This document shows positions 1-11,974 of a DNA stretch of 64,000 bases, one piece after another. This stretch comes from Erythroxylum novogranatense (taxonomy: Eukaryota > Streptophyta > Magnoliopsida > Malpighiales > Erythroxylaceae), in assembly GCA_029891385.1 (NCBI GenBank), contig CM057228.1, forward strand, positions 81,394,964-81,458,963. The letters are read 5' to 3'. Made by a program: the position numbers and the translations under genes. The notes beneath the pieces are model-generated. The model was not told where the DNA came from, did not search any database, and worked only from the letters and a program-made list of their open reading frames with translations. Within the stretch, counting starts at the first letter, position 1. Each line of letters begins with the position of its first letter.

Positions 1-615
1 CATCCCGTTACCGAAGTGACGGGTATATTTGTAAATTGGATCGGGTCAGGTTAAAGTACAGGCAAATGTGAAATAGAAATTGTGAAACATAGTAAATGAC
101 GATGAATCGAATTGATTTTTTATCGAGGTTGCTGGCATCGTATGAAATTGGTGTTTGAACCATATAGTGATGTGATCTGATAATTGATTAATGAAATGTT
201 TTGAAGTGTATCGCCTCGATCAAGATACACTTAGATTGAGAATAAAGGTAAAATTGGGAGAAAATAAATTTGTTATAAGCGACATTGATGTGATTGTGCT
301 GTAAATAGAAGTTAGTGTAAAATTTAAAAAGAGTGATTTGGATTTGTAAAGTGTTATATGAACAGAGATAAGGAATATTGATATGATCGGATGTGTGTAT
401 GATTGGATTAAAATAAAGAATAGTGAATACAGTGTGGAAATTGAGAAAGGAAAAAGAGGTAATTGATTGTATTAATTTCAGTGAATTGGCATAAATAGAA
501 TTCTGTATTGATATAGAGGGAAAACAGTGTTATAGTGATCGGAATAAATCTCCCGACTTCCTAATCGATCGTATGTGAAATTTCGAGGACGAAATTTTTA
601 TTAGGAGGGGAGAAT
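1..615 (+). mobile_element. Element A, deleted leftmost unit (LTR start fused to interior tail)
   Basis: Bases 1-71 match the start of LTR A (compare 7181 onward), lacking only the first five bases, which lie outside the window. From base 72 the sequence matches the element A interior from 6635 to its end at 7175. About 3 kb of LTR and most of the interior are missing between them. The join falls in short A-rich similarity (caaatgtgaa against atcaaataga), as expected for illegitimate recombination. The unit ends with the same polypurine tract as the next copy. It shows that A is a tandem array sharing LTRs. No coding capacity is seen. Confidence 0.85.
578..615 (+). promoter_or_regulatory. Hairpin plus polypurine tract before LTR A1
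   Basis: The inverted repeat AAATTTCG-AGGA-CGAAATTT (578-597) is followed by the purine-rich tract ATTAGGAGGGGAGAAT (600-615), which abuts the LTR start TGTAACATCC. The tract is the expected plus-strand primer. The same hairpin and tract recur at 7138-7175. Related forms precede LTR C2 (24983-25039) and the 3' LTR of G (60403-60439). Confidence 0.8.
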
Positions 616-1169
616 TGTAACATCCCGTTACAGAAGTGACGGGTATATTTGTAAATTAGATCGTCAAAGTTAAAGTACGCATAAATGTGAATTCTTCATG
701 CATTATAGTTTCTATAGTCATCGGTAAATGATTATTGATGGCATAAGTATATGAATATGCGTACATGTATGACATTTCCCGATTGAATTGTGGAAATTGG
801 AAATTTGTGCGAAAAGTGTATAAATGAGTTTTGTATATGAATTGGAATGAGAAAATTTGAATTTAGAGAACTGAATTATGAGATTAGAGTGTAGGAATAT
901 GCAATTCCTAATTTTGTGAATTTATGGAAAATTTTCTGGAATTTTTAGAGAATCGAGTCCGGACCGGAAAAAAGGTATAGTGACTGATAAACCGAATTCC
1001 GGGTCCGTGATTGATTGGCAATTGATATGAGGCAAGTTGAATCATGACTTTAGGATTTATTATTAATTGTTATCACAGATCGGAGAAATTAGAATCAGAA
1101 ATTGGATTGAGGTGGTTCAGATCCGACTTGTGGAAATTAAAATTTGCCAAACAAGCCTTAAAATTTTTG

Positions 1170-1176
1170 TATAAAA
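1170..1176 (+). promoter_or_regulatory. Probable TATA box of LTR A1
   Basis: TATAAAA in an AT-rich context about 555 bases into the LTR, followed by a pyrimidine-rich stretch (1185-1290) of the kind found at plant transcription starts. The same box sits at 7733 in LTR A2. A start near 1200 would place the donor-like site at 1417 about 215 bases downstream. The role is inferred from motif and position. Confidence 0.5.
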
Positions 1177-1416
1177 CCTTTATTCTTTGATTTTGCCTCC
1201 ACGATCGATTTTCTTCTTCTCTCTCCTTCGCGATCCATCGCTTTTTGATTGTTGTTTCAATTTTCTCCTTTAAATTGCTTCTATCATCATTGTTAATCAA
1301 GTTGATCGGATTTGAGAAAGATGATGAAAAATTGGTAGAAAGAGAGATGGTCGGGGTGAGATTTGAACCAAAGCTTGACTATTTGGTGATTTGGAAGAGT
1401 TTAAAGCTTGAATCAA

Positions 1417-3288
1417 GTAAGTCTTTGTTTCCTTATGATATAAGTTGTTTAATTTGATCATTGATTGAGTTATGAAATTGTTTAGAGAATTTGAAAGTTT
1501 CAATGTTAGGGTTTTGAGAAAATGTTGAGTTTGATTTGGGATTTTGATGAATAATAAGTTTTAGATAGTTTTGAGGTTAGAAATGAGTTCAAGATAGTGT
1601 ATGAAACTAATTGGGAGTGTTTAGAATGGATTTGGATGGAGTTGAATATGAGAAACTGGAAATTTCGGGTTTTCTAGGCGTGTTAAATGCGTTGCGCTTG
1701 TGGCGCATGAAGAACACACCGCTGGCGAAAGCGTAATACAGACGCCGCGTCGTCTTGGCGCTGGAAGGCACGTCATGGCGAGGAAGAAAGGAGCATCGTC
1801 AGAAGCGTCTGTGATCGTAAGTCATGACGAAGAATGCAGTCATGCATGGCGAGGCGATGTATCTTGCAATGAACGTGAAGAAAATGGGAGCTTGCCGCGG
1901 CGAGGGATTTGACGCCGCGGCGAGGAATGCTGATTTTTTCCAAAATGAGATTTTTGAGGTTTTAAATTATTGGGATCTAAGAATTTGATAGTTCAATTAC
2001 CTATGGATTGGCTATGGATCAATTGAATTTCTGAGACTAGGAATTTCAATCTGGGAGAATGAAATGAAGTGATTTTTAAGATGATTGTTACAAGTAATGA
2101 ATTTGAGATTTGATTTCAATTGAATTGTTTTCTAAGTGATTAATTGGAATTTAGAGATTAAGAATTTGAATTGATAAGATGGAATTTCGGATTTTAATTC
2201 GATGATTATGGGAATCTAGTGGCAATAAATAGTGATTGTGATTTTAATTGGAATGTGACTGCAGAGAATTGGATATTAGTCTATTGACTTATGGTAATTG
2301 GATTTTGCTATGAATTAGAGTGAAAGTGATCGAATTGGGAAAATTTAGGGAATGTCATAACATATACAGTACTCAGTGTATTTACTATATTTGCATTTTT
2401 GAATATTGGAAATTGTGCAATGAGTGATTTTCTATTTTTTTCTGATTGTTTTAAAGGCACCGATGGAGCAATTCCACGGCGATCTTTGAGACTTCAGTGT
2501 GGCTTCGGAAGTGCGGTGAGTAACCTAGTTGGTTTCTCAACCTATATGTGTTACATTTGTGTACATATGCCATGTGGAGATACGGATGGATATGTGTGAT
2601 CGTTTTGATTGATTTCGAACCATGGGTGTTCGAAATATTGGATTGAGATATGGAAGTGCAAAATGTGAATAAATGTGCATAAATGTAATAGTGAATCGAA
2701 TTGTAAAAGTGTTAGTGAAATAATTGAGATATGTATATGATTGAAATACCGGACTAAAGGTCTGAAGAAATGAGATATGACTGTGAAATGTGAATGACAT
2801 ATGCACTCATGCATAATTAAATGATCGATAATGATAGTTGTTGACCCGAGACGCCATCAGATATTTGAGGACGCCAGGTAAACCCGCAAACACACGCCAC
2901 AGTAAAACTTGCAAACACCTACGGGTGGGGTGTGGGGTCCTATTATGTGAAAGGGATTAGTGCATATCCAGCGGGCTCTCCTATCCCTAATGTGAGTGGG
3001 CAGTAGTGCATACCCAGAGGGCCCTCCTACTTGCCAAAAATGTGATTACCGATTTACATTGCGCTCGGTCACAACAATGAAATGAAATCGAAGTGTCGAT
3101 GCATACTGCATATGTAAATGATCTAAAGTGAACTGTGTGAAAGTGAAATTGAATGCATGTGAATATATGAAAGTGTGAATATGTGATTCAGTGTGTATAT
3201 GAATTGTGAATGCATGAGTTGGGTGAACCATCGATGATGGTTTCTCATTGAGTTTGCAAACTCACCGAACATTGCATCTATTTTTCAG
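1417..3288 (+). other. Putative two-intron leader signals in LTR A1
   Basis: In order: donor-like CAA/GTAAGT (GT at 1417); acceptor-like TTTTAAAG ending 2456; exon-like segment 2457-2515; donor-like GCG/GTGAGTAACC (GT at 2516); acceptor-like CATCTATTTTTCAG ending 3288. The implied introns are about 1,040 and 773 bases. LTR A2 keeps the same sites (donor 7984, acceptor 9009, donor 9072, acceptor 9843). Matching order in unrelated-looking LTRs of this window is the main support. No transcript evidence is available. Confidence 0.45.
1690..1925 (+). repeat. GC-rich variable tract in LTR A1
   Basis: An island of high GC in an otherwise AT-rich LTR, with scrambled reuse of short words such as GGCGAGG, GTCATGACGAA and GACGCCGCG. 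The A2 counterpart (about 8235-8480) is clearly more rearranged than the flanks, so the tract evolves faster. It lies between the first donor-like and second acceptor-like sites. Open frames across it reflect its composition and are not taken as genes. Confidence 0.65.
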
Positions 3289-3738
3289 AATCGAAGAGTA
3301 CCCGTTAGACTAACGGGAGTATGATCGCTACTAGCAAGCGCAGTAATGGTCGGGATCGGTGTCGCCACATCTGCATGAGTACAGTGTTTTGTTTGGTGGG
3401 CCCTAGCTTAATAAATGTAAAAGTGTATTGAGATTTTGATTACTGAATTGTGTTCAGAAATGGCATCGAGCCCAGTTGGGTCATGCCTTTCTGCTTATGT
3501 ACTGATTGAGCACTGTTGAGTGCTAATTAATAACTGAAAGTGTTTTGTATCTGAAAATGTTTTGTCATATGTCGGGCCCAAAGTGTGTTTTGATTTGCGC
3601 GCGTTAAAACGTTTTTGGAAGAAAAATTTCATAACGAGTTTTAAATTGTGATTGACTGCTCTAGCATGCCACCCTCATGGTCACGGGCTCGGATGTCACC
3701 AGATGTCGTTCGGGGTCTCATGGGAGTTGAGTGCTACA

Positions 3739-6700
3739 TTTGTGGTATCAGAGCCCAGAAGTACAATCTTACATGGGATTTCTGAAAAGTGTGTCAAATT
3801 GCATACATTTAAGTCATGTCATCGGCATATAGTGACAACGATCCCAGATCCTAGCATATGAGTCTCATACATGAGCTGCATTAGTGATTTAAGTGGTTAG
3901 AAATAGTGAGGAAAAGATGATATGAAAAATGTGATAAATGAAAGTTGTGGGTGGAAATCAAGAAATAAGAACGAGTATATGGTATGATATAATAATTGGA
4001 GAGTTAGTGTATTGGTACTGATGGGCGTATTATGAAATACGACATTAGAATGATATGGGAACAATCTGTGGATGTGAAATAGATGTGAACATGTATAGGA
4101 AAAGTATGAAGATATGTGAAAGATGGCAAGATTGAAAGTGTATAAGGAAAGTGAATGGAATTAAAATGTTCTGCGAATTATAGAGAATACAATTGGGTTT
4201 GATTTCAGTGATAAGAGTTATGAATAGGGATTTGTGACTTAAAGTCAGAATGTGTTAAGTGAGGAAATCGAGAATAATTGCATAACTATGATATTGATTT
4301 GAGAATGAAAATTTATAAGTATGAATCAATAATGAAAAAGATGGAATGTACATCTGTGATATGTATTTACGTGTGATTAATCTTGTGTAAGACAAATGAA
4401 TAAAAAGATTGAAATGTAAGACAATGGTAAGGGTAGATGAAAAAGGTTATCAAGGATGAGTTGAATTGCCTATGTGAATGCACACCTGATGATGAGAATA
4501 CATCACAGTAAGTGAAAATATGAAGCCTATAGGAATGATATCGGAATCAATTGGTGAGTCAGTAGAGAACCGTCACCATAGTTTTATGATTAAAGATCAT
4601 TGTGAGTTAGAGTAAGAAGTGAAAGTGCCTATAGTGATTTATTGAAATGAATTAAGATTGTAAACTGGATATGAATGGAGTCATAGATTGGATAGTGTAA
4701 GCGATTAATTGGTGAATTATTTTACACTTGTCTCTTGATGTCGATGAAATGATTTTGATGGTACGTACCTCAATGTGTAGTATTTAAAAGGATGTTCTGA
4801 TTTATATGAATTGAGGCATAACCGATTCATATGGGATAGTATGAGTATAGTTAAAAGTGATTTCATAAGGCATTGCGAATGTCTGGCAAGAAATGTGACA
4901 ATTGTTGTTGATTAGGAATTTCATAAGTGGTATTGATAAAGATAGATAGAAACCTTCTTTCAAAGAAGAGTTTCCACTGAATCAAGTTAAGTTGATTAGA
5001 TGATTTAATTGGACTAATTATTGATTAAGAGATAAATCTGAGATAAATTGGAAATGAATGAAAAGTGTTTATCGGGAGTCCAAATCTGGTGGAGACTCAA
5101 GAGTTAGAAATAAAATATGTGGATCTGAAAGGATGTGTATTATGCTAAGGTGAAGAATGTGACCGTAATAGGATTATGGAATGTGAAGAGATACTAGTTA
5201 AGAATCGGGGAAAATATCAATTTGCGAATATTGGTGAAAAAAAAAGTTCGGAAAGTACAAGTGTATTTGATAAAATGTGTCATCGACCTAGTTTGAAATG
5301 ATGGTAAATAAAGTGAATTATGTGGAGAAATTAGTGTAAAGAAGCAGATGTCAAAATATATTATGATGAAACTGAGAAAGTTATAAGAAAATTGTTCCTC
5401 ATTGGAGACAATCGGTAATTAGAAAATTATACGAAGTGATCATGAGTATGAGGAGTTTATTATGCTGCTGAAAGGTAAAATGTTTCAATTGTGTTTAGAG
5501 TGTATAATGATTATAAGCGTAGATGATCAATTGAATGTATTTGAAAAATGGAATATATGAATTGGCACAATTGAGGAATTGTGCAAGTGTTGTAAGAATG
5601 AATCTTAGTTGATCAAATAAAGAGTGGTTGAGTCAGTATTCAAATATGCCACATTGGGAGATTTAATATCGATAGAGATGATGATAACATGAGGAATTTG
5701 TAAGGGACATGTGTATACGAGACATTTGGAGAATTTGTAATACTTATCAAAGTGTCCCAAAAAAAGGGTTATGATGCATAGTATAAAGTGGTTTTATGTG
5801 CATAGGGATAAATATAATTTCAAGGGTCGAATTGTGATTTGATGATTGATAAATATGTACTGAATATTTGTTTGAAAAAATTTTTTGGGGACCCTATTTG
5901 TACAGAAATGTGTTTAGATGTATCTATGGATACGCAAAGTGATAATGGTTGAGATATTGGTGAATTTAAAAACAGTGAAAAGGATTATGCGATTGAGGTA
6001 TTTCGTGAATTTGAAAGATTTGAACAGAATTATGTGTTTGAGTATTTTAGAATCTAATAGTATTGCAATGTGAAGTATTGAATTGGAAAATGTGACGATA
6101 GAAAATTTCAATTTTGAGAGTGATAAGGTTATTAAACCTGTTGTTATAGTAAACGCGATCCGTCGAACCAATGAAGGGACAAAAAGAAAGCATTATGGGC
6201 AATTGGTATTCCAAATCAGATGTGTGTATGTGTGTAAAAGAATTTGGCAAAACAGAATTGTGGATTTAGAAAATGAATTTGACCGCTGAGGAAATTTAAT
6301 TGTTAAGACCGAATTACTTAAATGTGGGTGATACCACTTATGGAATTGTAAGAGGAATTATGCGAAATGATTAAAGCTTTATGTTCTAATAAGAGTGTAT
6401 TGAAGGGTGATAGAAAGTAGAGTGTGACATCGAGTAATTGTTTGGTGAATAACCAATGACTTGATCGTTGGAGATAAATGTGAAATTGATATTGTGGAAT
6501 TCATAAGGATATGAGATTGATGTAAAATTCACATTGATAGAGAGTATATTAATTGTATTGGTATTACCAGTTGAAAAGTGTATAAGGGTCAAAAGTGTGC
6601 TATTAGAGATCATGTAAATCAGTGAAATGAATCAAATAGAAATTGTGAAACATAGTAAATGACGATGAATCAATTGATTTTTTATCGAGGTTCTTGGCAT

Positions 6701-7175
6701 CGTATGAAATTGGTGTTTGAACCATATAGTGATGTGATCGATAATTGATTAATGAAATGTTTTGAAGTGTATCGCCTCGATCAAGATACACTTAGATTGA
6801 GAATAAAGGTAAAATCGGGAGAAAATAAATTTGTTATAAGCGGCATTGATGTGATTGTCTTTGTAAATAGAAGTTAGTGTAAAATTTAAAAGAGTGATTT
6901 GGATTTGTAAAGTGTTATATGAACATAGATAAGGAATATTGATATGATCGGATGTGTATGATTGGATTAAAATAAAGAATAGTGAATACAAAGGTGGAAA
7001 TTGAGAAAGGAAAAAGAGGTAATTGATTGTATTAATTTCAATGAATTGGCATAAATAGAATTCTGTATTGATATAGAGGGAAAACAGTGTTATAGTGATC
7101 GGAATAAATCTCCCGACTTCCTAATCGATCGTATGTGAAATTTCGAGGACGAAATTTTTATTAGGAGGGGAGAAT
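3739..7175 (+). mobile_element. Element A interior, non-coding (LARD-like)
   Basis: A 3,437-base region between LTRs A1 and A2. It opens with TTTG and the primer binding site and ends with the hairpin and polypurine tract typical of Tekay/Del-type gypsy elements. All six frames are densely interrupted. The longest open stretches are about 60-85 codons and show no zinc knuckle, protease, reverse transcriptase or integrase motif. The first 150 or so bases match the start of the element C interior (23386 onward), so the leader is under some shared constraint or recent descent. The element would depend on proteins supplied by a relative. Confidence 0.8.
3743..3754 (+). promoter_or_regulatory. Primer binding site of element A
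   Basis: TGGTATCAGAGC, complementary to the 3' end of plant initiator tRNA-Met, four bases after the LTR end. It primes minus-strand DNA synthesis in this class of elements. Confidence 0.85.
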
Positions 7176-10100
7176 TGTAACATCCCGTTACCGAAGTGAC
7201 GGGTATATTTGTAAATTAGATCGGGTCAGGTTAAAGTACAGGCAAATGTGAATTCTTCATGCATTATAGTTTCTATAGTCATCGGTAAATGATTATTGAT
7301 GGCATAAGTATATGAATATGCGTACATGTATGACATTTCCCGATTGAATTGTGGAAATTGGAAATTTGTGCGAAAAGTGTATAAATGAGTTTTGTATATG
7401 AATTGGAATGAGAAAATTTGAATTTAGAGAACTGAATTATGAGATTAGAGTGTAGGAATATGCAATTCCTAATTTTGTGAATTTATGGAAAATTTTCTGG
7501 AATTTTTAGAGAATCGAGTCCGTACCGGAAAAATAGTATAGTGACTGATAAACTGGATTCCGGGTCCGTGATTGATTGGCAATTGATATGAGGCAAGTTT
7601 TATTATGACTTTAGGATTTATTATTAATTGTTATTGCGTATCGGGAGAAATTAGAATCAGAAATTGGATTGAGGTGGTTCAGATCTGGACTTGTGGAAAT
7701 TAAAATTTGCCAAACAAGCCTTAAAATTTTTGTATAAAAACTTTTATTCTTTGATTTTGCCTCCACGATCGATTTTCTTCTTCTCTTCTCCTTCGCGATC
7801 CATCGTTCTTGATTGTTGTTTCAATTTTCTCCCTTTAAATTGCTTCTATCATCATTGTTAATCAAGTTGATCGGATTTGAGAAAGATGATGAAAATTGGT
7901 GGAGAAAGAGAGATGGTCGTGGGTGAGATTTGAACCAAAGCTTGACTATTTGGTGATTTGGAAGAGTTTAAAGCTTGAATCAAGTAAGTCTTTGTTTCCT
8001 TATGATATAAGTTGTTTAATTTGATCATTGATTGAGTTATGAAATTGTTTAGAGAATTTGAAAGTTTTGATGTTAGGGTTTTGAGAAAATGTTGAGTTTG
8101 ATTTGGGATTTTGATGAATAATAAGTTTTAGATAGTTTTGAGGTTAGAAATGAGTTCAAGATAGTGTATGAAACTAATTGGGAGTGTTTAGAATGAATTT
8201 GGATGGAGTTGAATATGAAATCTGAAATTTCGAGTTTTCTAGAGTGTTCGTTGCGTTGCCTTGCCAAGATGAAGAACACGCCTGTGCGAAAGCGAATGCC
8301 GCACTCCATGACGATGCTTTCGGAAGGCCTTGTGGCGAGGAAGAAAGGACGCGTCGCAGCGTCTGTGATGCGTCTGCGTCGCCATGACGAAGGCTTGATT
8401 CGCCGGGCGAGGCGGTATCTTGCATGACGAACGTGAAGAATGGAGTCATGCGAAAGTGATTTGACGCCGCGACGAGGAATGCTGATTTTTTCCAAAATGA
8501 GATTTTTGAGGTTTTAAATTATTGGGATCTAAGAATTTGATAGTTCAATTACCTATGGATTGGCTATGGATCAATTGAATTTCTGAGACTAGGAATTTCA
8601 ATCTGGGAGAATGAAATGAAGTGATTTTTAAGATGATTGTTACAAGTAATGAATTTGAGATTTGATTTCAATTGAATTGTTTTCTAAGTGATTAATTGGA
8701 ATTTAGAGATTAAGAATTTGAATTGATAAGATGGAATTTCGGATTTTAATTCGATGATTATGGGAATCTAGTGGCAATAAATAGTGATTGTGATTTTAAT
8801 TGGAATGTGACTGCAGAGAATTGGATATTAGTCTATTGACTTATGGTAATTGGATTTTGCTATGAATTAGAGTGAAAGTGATCGAATTGAGAAAATTTAG
8901 GGAATGTCATAACATGTACAGTACTCAGTGTATTTACTATATTTGCATTTTTGAATATTGGAAATTGTGCAATGAGTGATTTTTCGATTTTTTTCTGATT
9001 GTTTTAAAGGCACCGATGGAGCAATTCCACGAGGCAAGGTGAGAATTCCAAGTCGTTGCTTTCGAAGTGCGGTGAGTAACCTAGTTGGTTTCTCAACCTA
9101 TATGTGTTACATTTGTGTACATATGCCATGTGGAGATACGGATGGATATGTGTGATCTGTTTTGATTGATTTCAACCATGGGTGTTCAAATATTGGATTG
9201 AGATATGGAAGTGCAAAATGTGAATAAATGTGCATAAATGCAATAGTGAATCGAATTGTAAAAGTGTTAGTGAAATAATTGAGATATGTATATGATCGAA
9301 ATACGGACTAAAGGTCCAAGAAATGAGATATGACAATGAAATGTGAATGACATATGCACTCATGCATAATTAAATGATCGATAATGATAGTTGTTGACCG
9401 AGACGCCATCAGATATTTGAGGACGCCATGTAAAACCCAAGAACACACGCCGCAAAAAACTCGCAAACACCTACGGGTGGGGTGTGGGGTCCTATTATGT
9501 GAAAGGGATTAGTGCATACCCAAATGGGCTCTCCTATCCCTAATGTGAGTGGGCGAGAGTGCATACCCGTAGGGCCCTCCTACTTGCCAAAATGTGATTA
9601 CCGATTTATCATTGCGCTCAGTCACAACAATGAAATGAAACTGAAAGTGTCGCATGCATACTGCATATGTAAATGATCTAAAGTGAACTGTGTGAAAGTG
9701 AAATTGAATGCATGTGAATATATGAAAGTGTGAATATGTGATTCAGTGTGTATATGAATTGTGAATGCATGAGTTGGGTGAACCATCGATGATGGTTTCT
9801 CATTGAGTTCGCAAACTCATCCAACATTGCATCTATTTTTCAGGAACTGAAGAGTACTCCGTTAGACTAACGGGAGTATGATCGTTGCTAGCAAGGCAGA
9901 GTAGCAGGTCGGGATCAGTGTCGTCACATCTGCATGAGTACAGTGTTTTTTTTGGTGGGCCCTAACTTAATAAATGTAAAAGTGTATTGAGATTTTGATT
10001 ACTGAATTGTGTTCAGAAATGGCATCGAGCCAGTTGGGTCATGCCTTTACCTTATGTCGATTGAGCACTTTGCTGAGTGCTAATTAATAACTGAAAGTGT

Positions 10101-10288
10101 TTTGTATCCAAAATGTTTTGTCATATGTCAGCCCAAAGTGTGTTTTGATTTGCTGCGTTAAAACATTTTGGAAGAAAATTTCATAACGAGTTTTAAATTG
10201 TGATTGAATGCTCTAGCATGCCACCCTCATGGTCACGGGCTCGGATGTCACCAGATGTCGGGTTGGGTCTCATGGAGTTAGTGCTACA
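7176..10288 (+). mobile_element. LTR A2 of LARD-like gypsy-type element A
   Basis: A 3,113-base copy of LTR A1 with the same ends (TGTAACATCC to GTGCTACA), TATA box (7733-7740), donor-like sites (7984, 9072), acceptor-like sites (9009, 9843) and shared block (about 9434-9492). It differs most in the GC-rich tract near 8235-8480. Immediately to its right lies the end of a different LTR (B), so the A array appears to have inserted close to the 3' end of LTR B. The left flank needed to confirm a target duplication is outside the window. Confidence 0.9.
8235..8480 (+). repeat. GC-rich variable tract in LTR A2
   Basis: Counterpart of the A1 tract, rich in GCGTCG, CATGACGA and GGCGAGG words but rearranged relative to A1 while both flanks align almost perfectly. 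The antisense and sense open frames of 74-140 codons here follow from the composition. Confidence 0.6.
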
Positions 10289-10373
10289 CCGCCCCTTTGT
10301 TTTCTTTGTGATTCGTTTCGCTTTGGCTTCTATTTTTGGGTTAGGACACCGGTCTCCGGATCGGGTCCCGACA
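10289..10373 (+). mobile_element. 3' end remnant of an LTR of the E/F type (B)
   Basis: The last 85 bases, ending CCGGATCGGGTCCCGACA, match the terminus of solo LTR E (39415-39498, ending TCCGGATCGGGTCCCAACA) and resemble that of F. The remnant abuts LTR A2 on the left and a primer binding site on the right, so it is a true LTR 3' end cut off by the insertion of A. Confidence 0.75.
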
Positions 10374-10560
10374 GTTGTGGTATCAAAGCAGGTTGATAGT
10401 GTTAAGTTTAAGTAGTTGGGTTTCGGACCCAACATTTATGGTATCAGAGCATAGAGTGAAAGTGTTAAGTTTAAGTAGTTGGGTTTCGGATCCAACAGTT
10501 GTGGTATCAGAGCATAGAGTGAAAGTGTTAAGTTTAAGTAGTTGGGTTTCGGACCCAACA
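10374..10560 (+). repeat. Triplicated primer-binding-site unit
   Basis: Three head-to-tail units of about 62 bases (10374-10434, 10435-10497, 10498-10560). Each starts with a primer binding site (TGGTATCAAAGC at 10378, TGGTATCAGAGC at 10439 and 10502). Each then has a nearly identical spacer containing GTTAAGTTTAAGTAGTTGGG and ends in an LTR-terminus-like CGGACCCAACA or CGGATCCAACA. Units two and three are almost identical. The open frame running through all three probably has no meaning in the repeats. Confidence 0.85.
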
Positions 10561-11013
10561 ATGTTACTCACGAGGATTTTTAGGGAATGTAGAGTCCTTC
10601 TTCATAGCAGTTTCAGAAGGAAGATATCTATCAAAAGTTCTATTAACTCAGATACAATGAGGAGAATGGGCTTGAAGGTGGTGGTAAAAGAAGAAGCAGA
10701 TTCTACGAAGAAAGTTAGAACTAAGGGGGAGCGGTTACTGAAGAAGTCTCCTACTACAAGTTCGAGATCTCAAGTAAGTGTGAGAATGCCCACAGATGAA
10801 AGAAGAAAATTTTCTGGAAGACCTTTGATAAAACAGGTGAGTTCTCAAAGAGAAGTTAGCCTAGTTCGGAGGACAGATGAAGGTGCGTTGAAAAGAACAG
10901 GGGAGAATCTTTTCGGTGAAATTTCAAAGAAGGCGAGGAGATCACCTAGGATTCGTACTCTGAGACAACAGGAAGAGAAGAGAGCCAGAGAACAGAGTCA
11001 GGTAGAAATCTGA
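10561..11013 (+). pseudogene. Env-like / post-pol region of a SIRE-type element, part 1
   Basis: An open stretch of about 150 codons from ATG at 10561, very rich in Lys, Arg, Ser and Glu, with basic clusters such as KKSPTTSSRSQ and KKARRSPRIRTL. No membrane segment or enzymatic motif is visible. It lies upstream of a SIRE-like polypurine tract and LTR, where SIRE/Maximus copia elements carry an extra env-like region. The assignment rests on position and composition only. The frame differs from the next part, so a frameshift separates them. Gag and pol are absent: the primer binding sites are followed directly by this region. Confidence 0.4.
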
Positions 11014-11041
11014 ATCTCACGACCGAAGGCAACAAGATCTC

Positions 11042-11665
11042 TTGTCTCAATCCTATAAGAAGACTCACCAAACAAAGCAAGGAGACAGAGAAGATGAGGA
11101 AGTCGAGTCCGAGAAGCGAAATCTCAAGTTCGAAAACTCCAAGACTGACCGAGGCAAAGGAGAAGACCAAGCAATTAGTCGAAAGAAGAATGTGACTACT
11201 GCTGAGGAAGTTAGTCAAAAGAAGGATACTACAGATGTTGCTCAAAAGGAAAAAGAAATTGAGTATAGCTTAGTTCAGGAAACTCCCATTATTGTTCAAC
11301 AGGAGGAACCAGTGGAGCTTAGCTTGGTTCAGTTTACTCCTATTAATGATCAAACAGAGGCAACAGAAGATTTAAGCTTGGTACAGGTACCACATAAAGA
11401 ATCTGATGAACCTATTCTGTTTATATTCAACTATTCTGAATTTTTTAGAAAGGATAAGTTGGAGATCAGACTGGTTGAATTTGTGACCAAGAGGAATACT
11501 GCAATTGCCATCTGTGATCAACCAACAAGGAAGGTGAAGGCTATCCTACAACCTATTGCGATAAATAGTGATACATGGCATCTACTGAGTGAAGATGAGA
11601 ATAATTTTTATGATGCTTTGAAGGATGCTGCTACAAAGGATGCTGCTACAAAGCCATACCCTTAA
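11042..11665 (+). pseudogene. Env-like / post-pol region, part 2
   Basis: An open stretch of 207 codons. The first third is highly charged (Lys/Glu/Asp). The middle contains three imperfect repeats around LSLVQ (SLVQETPI, LSLVQFTPI, LSLVQVP). The last third is more globular, ending with a duplicated DAATK. I do not recognise a conserved enzyme domain. It continues the SIRE-like 3' region in another frame. A further degraded stretch (about 11690-11970) remains partly readable with stops. Confidence 0.4.
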
Positions 11666-11974
11666 AAAATGTCTAGTTAATCATGTACTATTTATCCAAT
11701 AACAGAGAAGACGGTGATAAAGGTTGTACCGGACATTCAACCGAGATTTCCTTTAGATTTGAATAAGGGGAAGATGAAGCTATATCTTGAAGGAATCAGT
11801 GATGATCTATCCGCAGATCAGATTGAAGAAGAAGTGCGATGAATTGATGAAGCATGCACTTCAACGGAGAACATTGACGGAGAGGGGTGCAGTTTTACGG
11901 ATAAGAATGAAGACTGTCCAGTAGGGGGAAGACTAATTATAGGGATGTTCATTGAGTTCCTTGTATAGACAGTA

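Larger units (their letters stand above)
616..3738 (+). mobile_element. LTR A1 of LARD-like gypsy-type element A
   Basis: A 3,123-base LTR that begins TGTAACATCC and ends GTGCTACA. It is bounded by a polypurine tract on the left and a tRNA-Met primer binding site on the right. It is repeated nearly base for base at 7176-10288, differing by substitutions and many one-base indels. Inside are a TATA box (1170), a donor-like site (1417), a GC-rich tract (about 1690-1925), a short exon-like segment (2457-2515), a block shared with LTR F (2881-2940), a palindrome (3249-3264) and an acceptor-like site (3288). No open frame in it is convincingly coding. The unusual length fits a LARD. Confidence 0.9.

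Noticed and set aside
8073..8495. 140-codon minus-strand frame in LTR A2
   Set aside because: It covers the GC-rich variable tract; the A1 copy does not preserve it.
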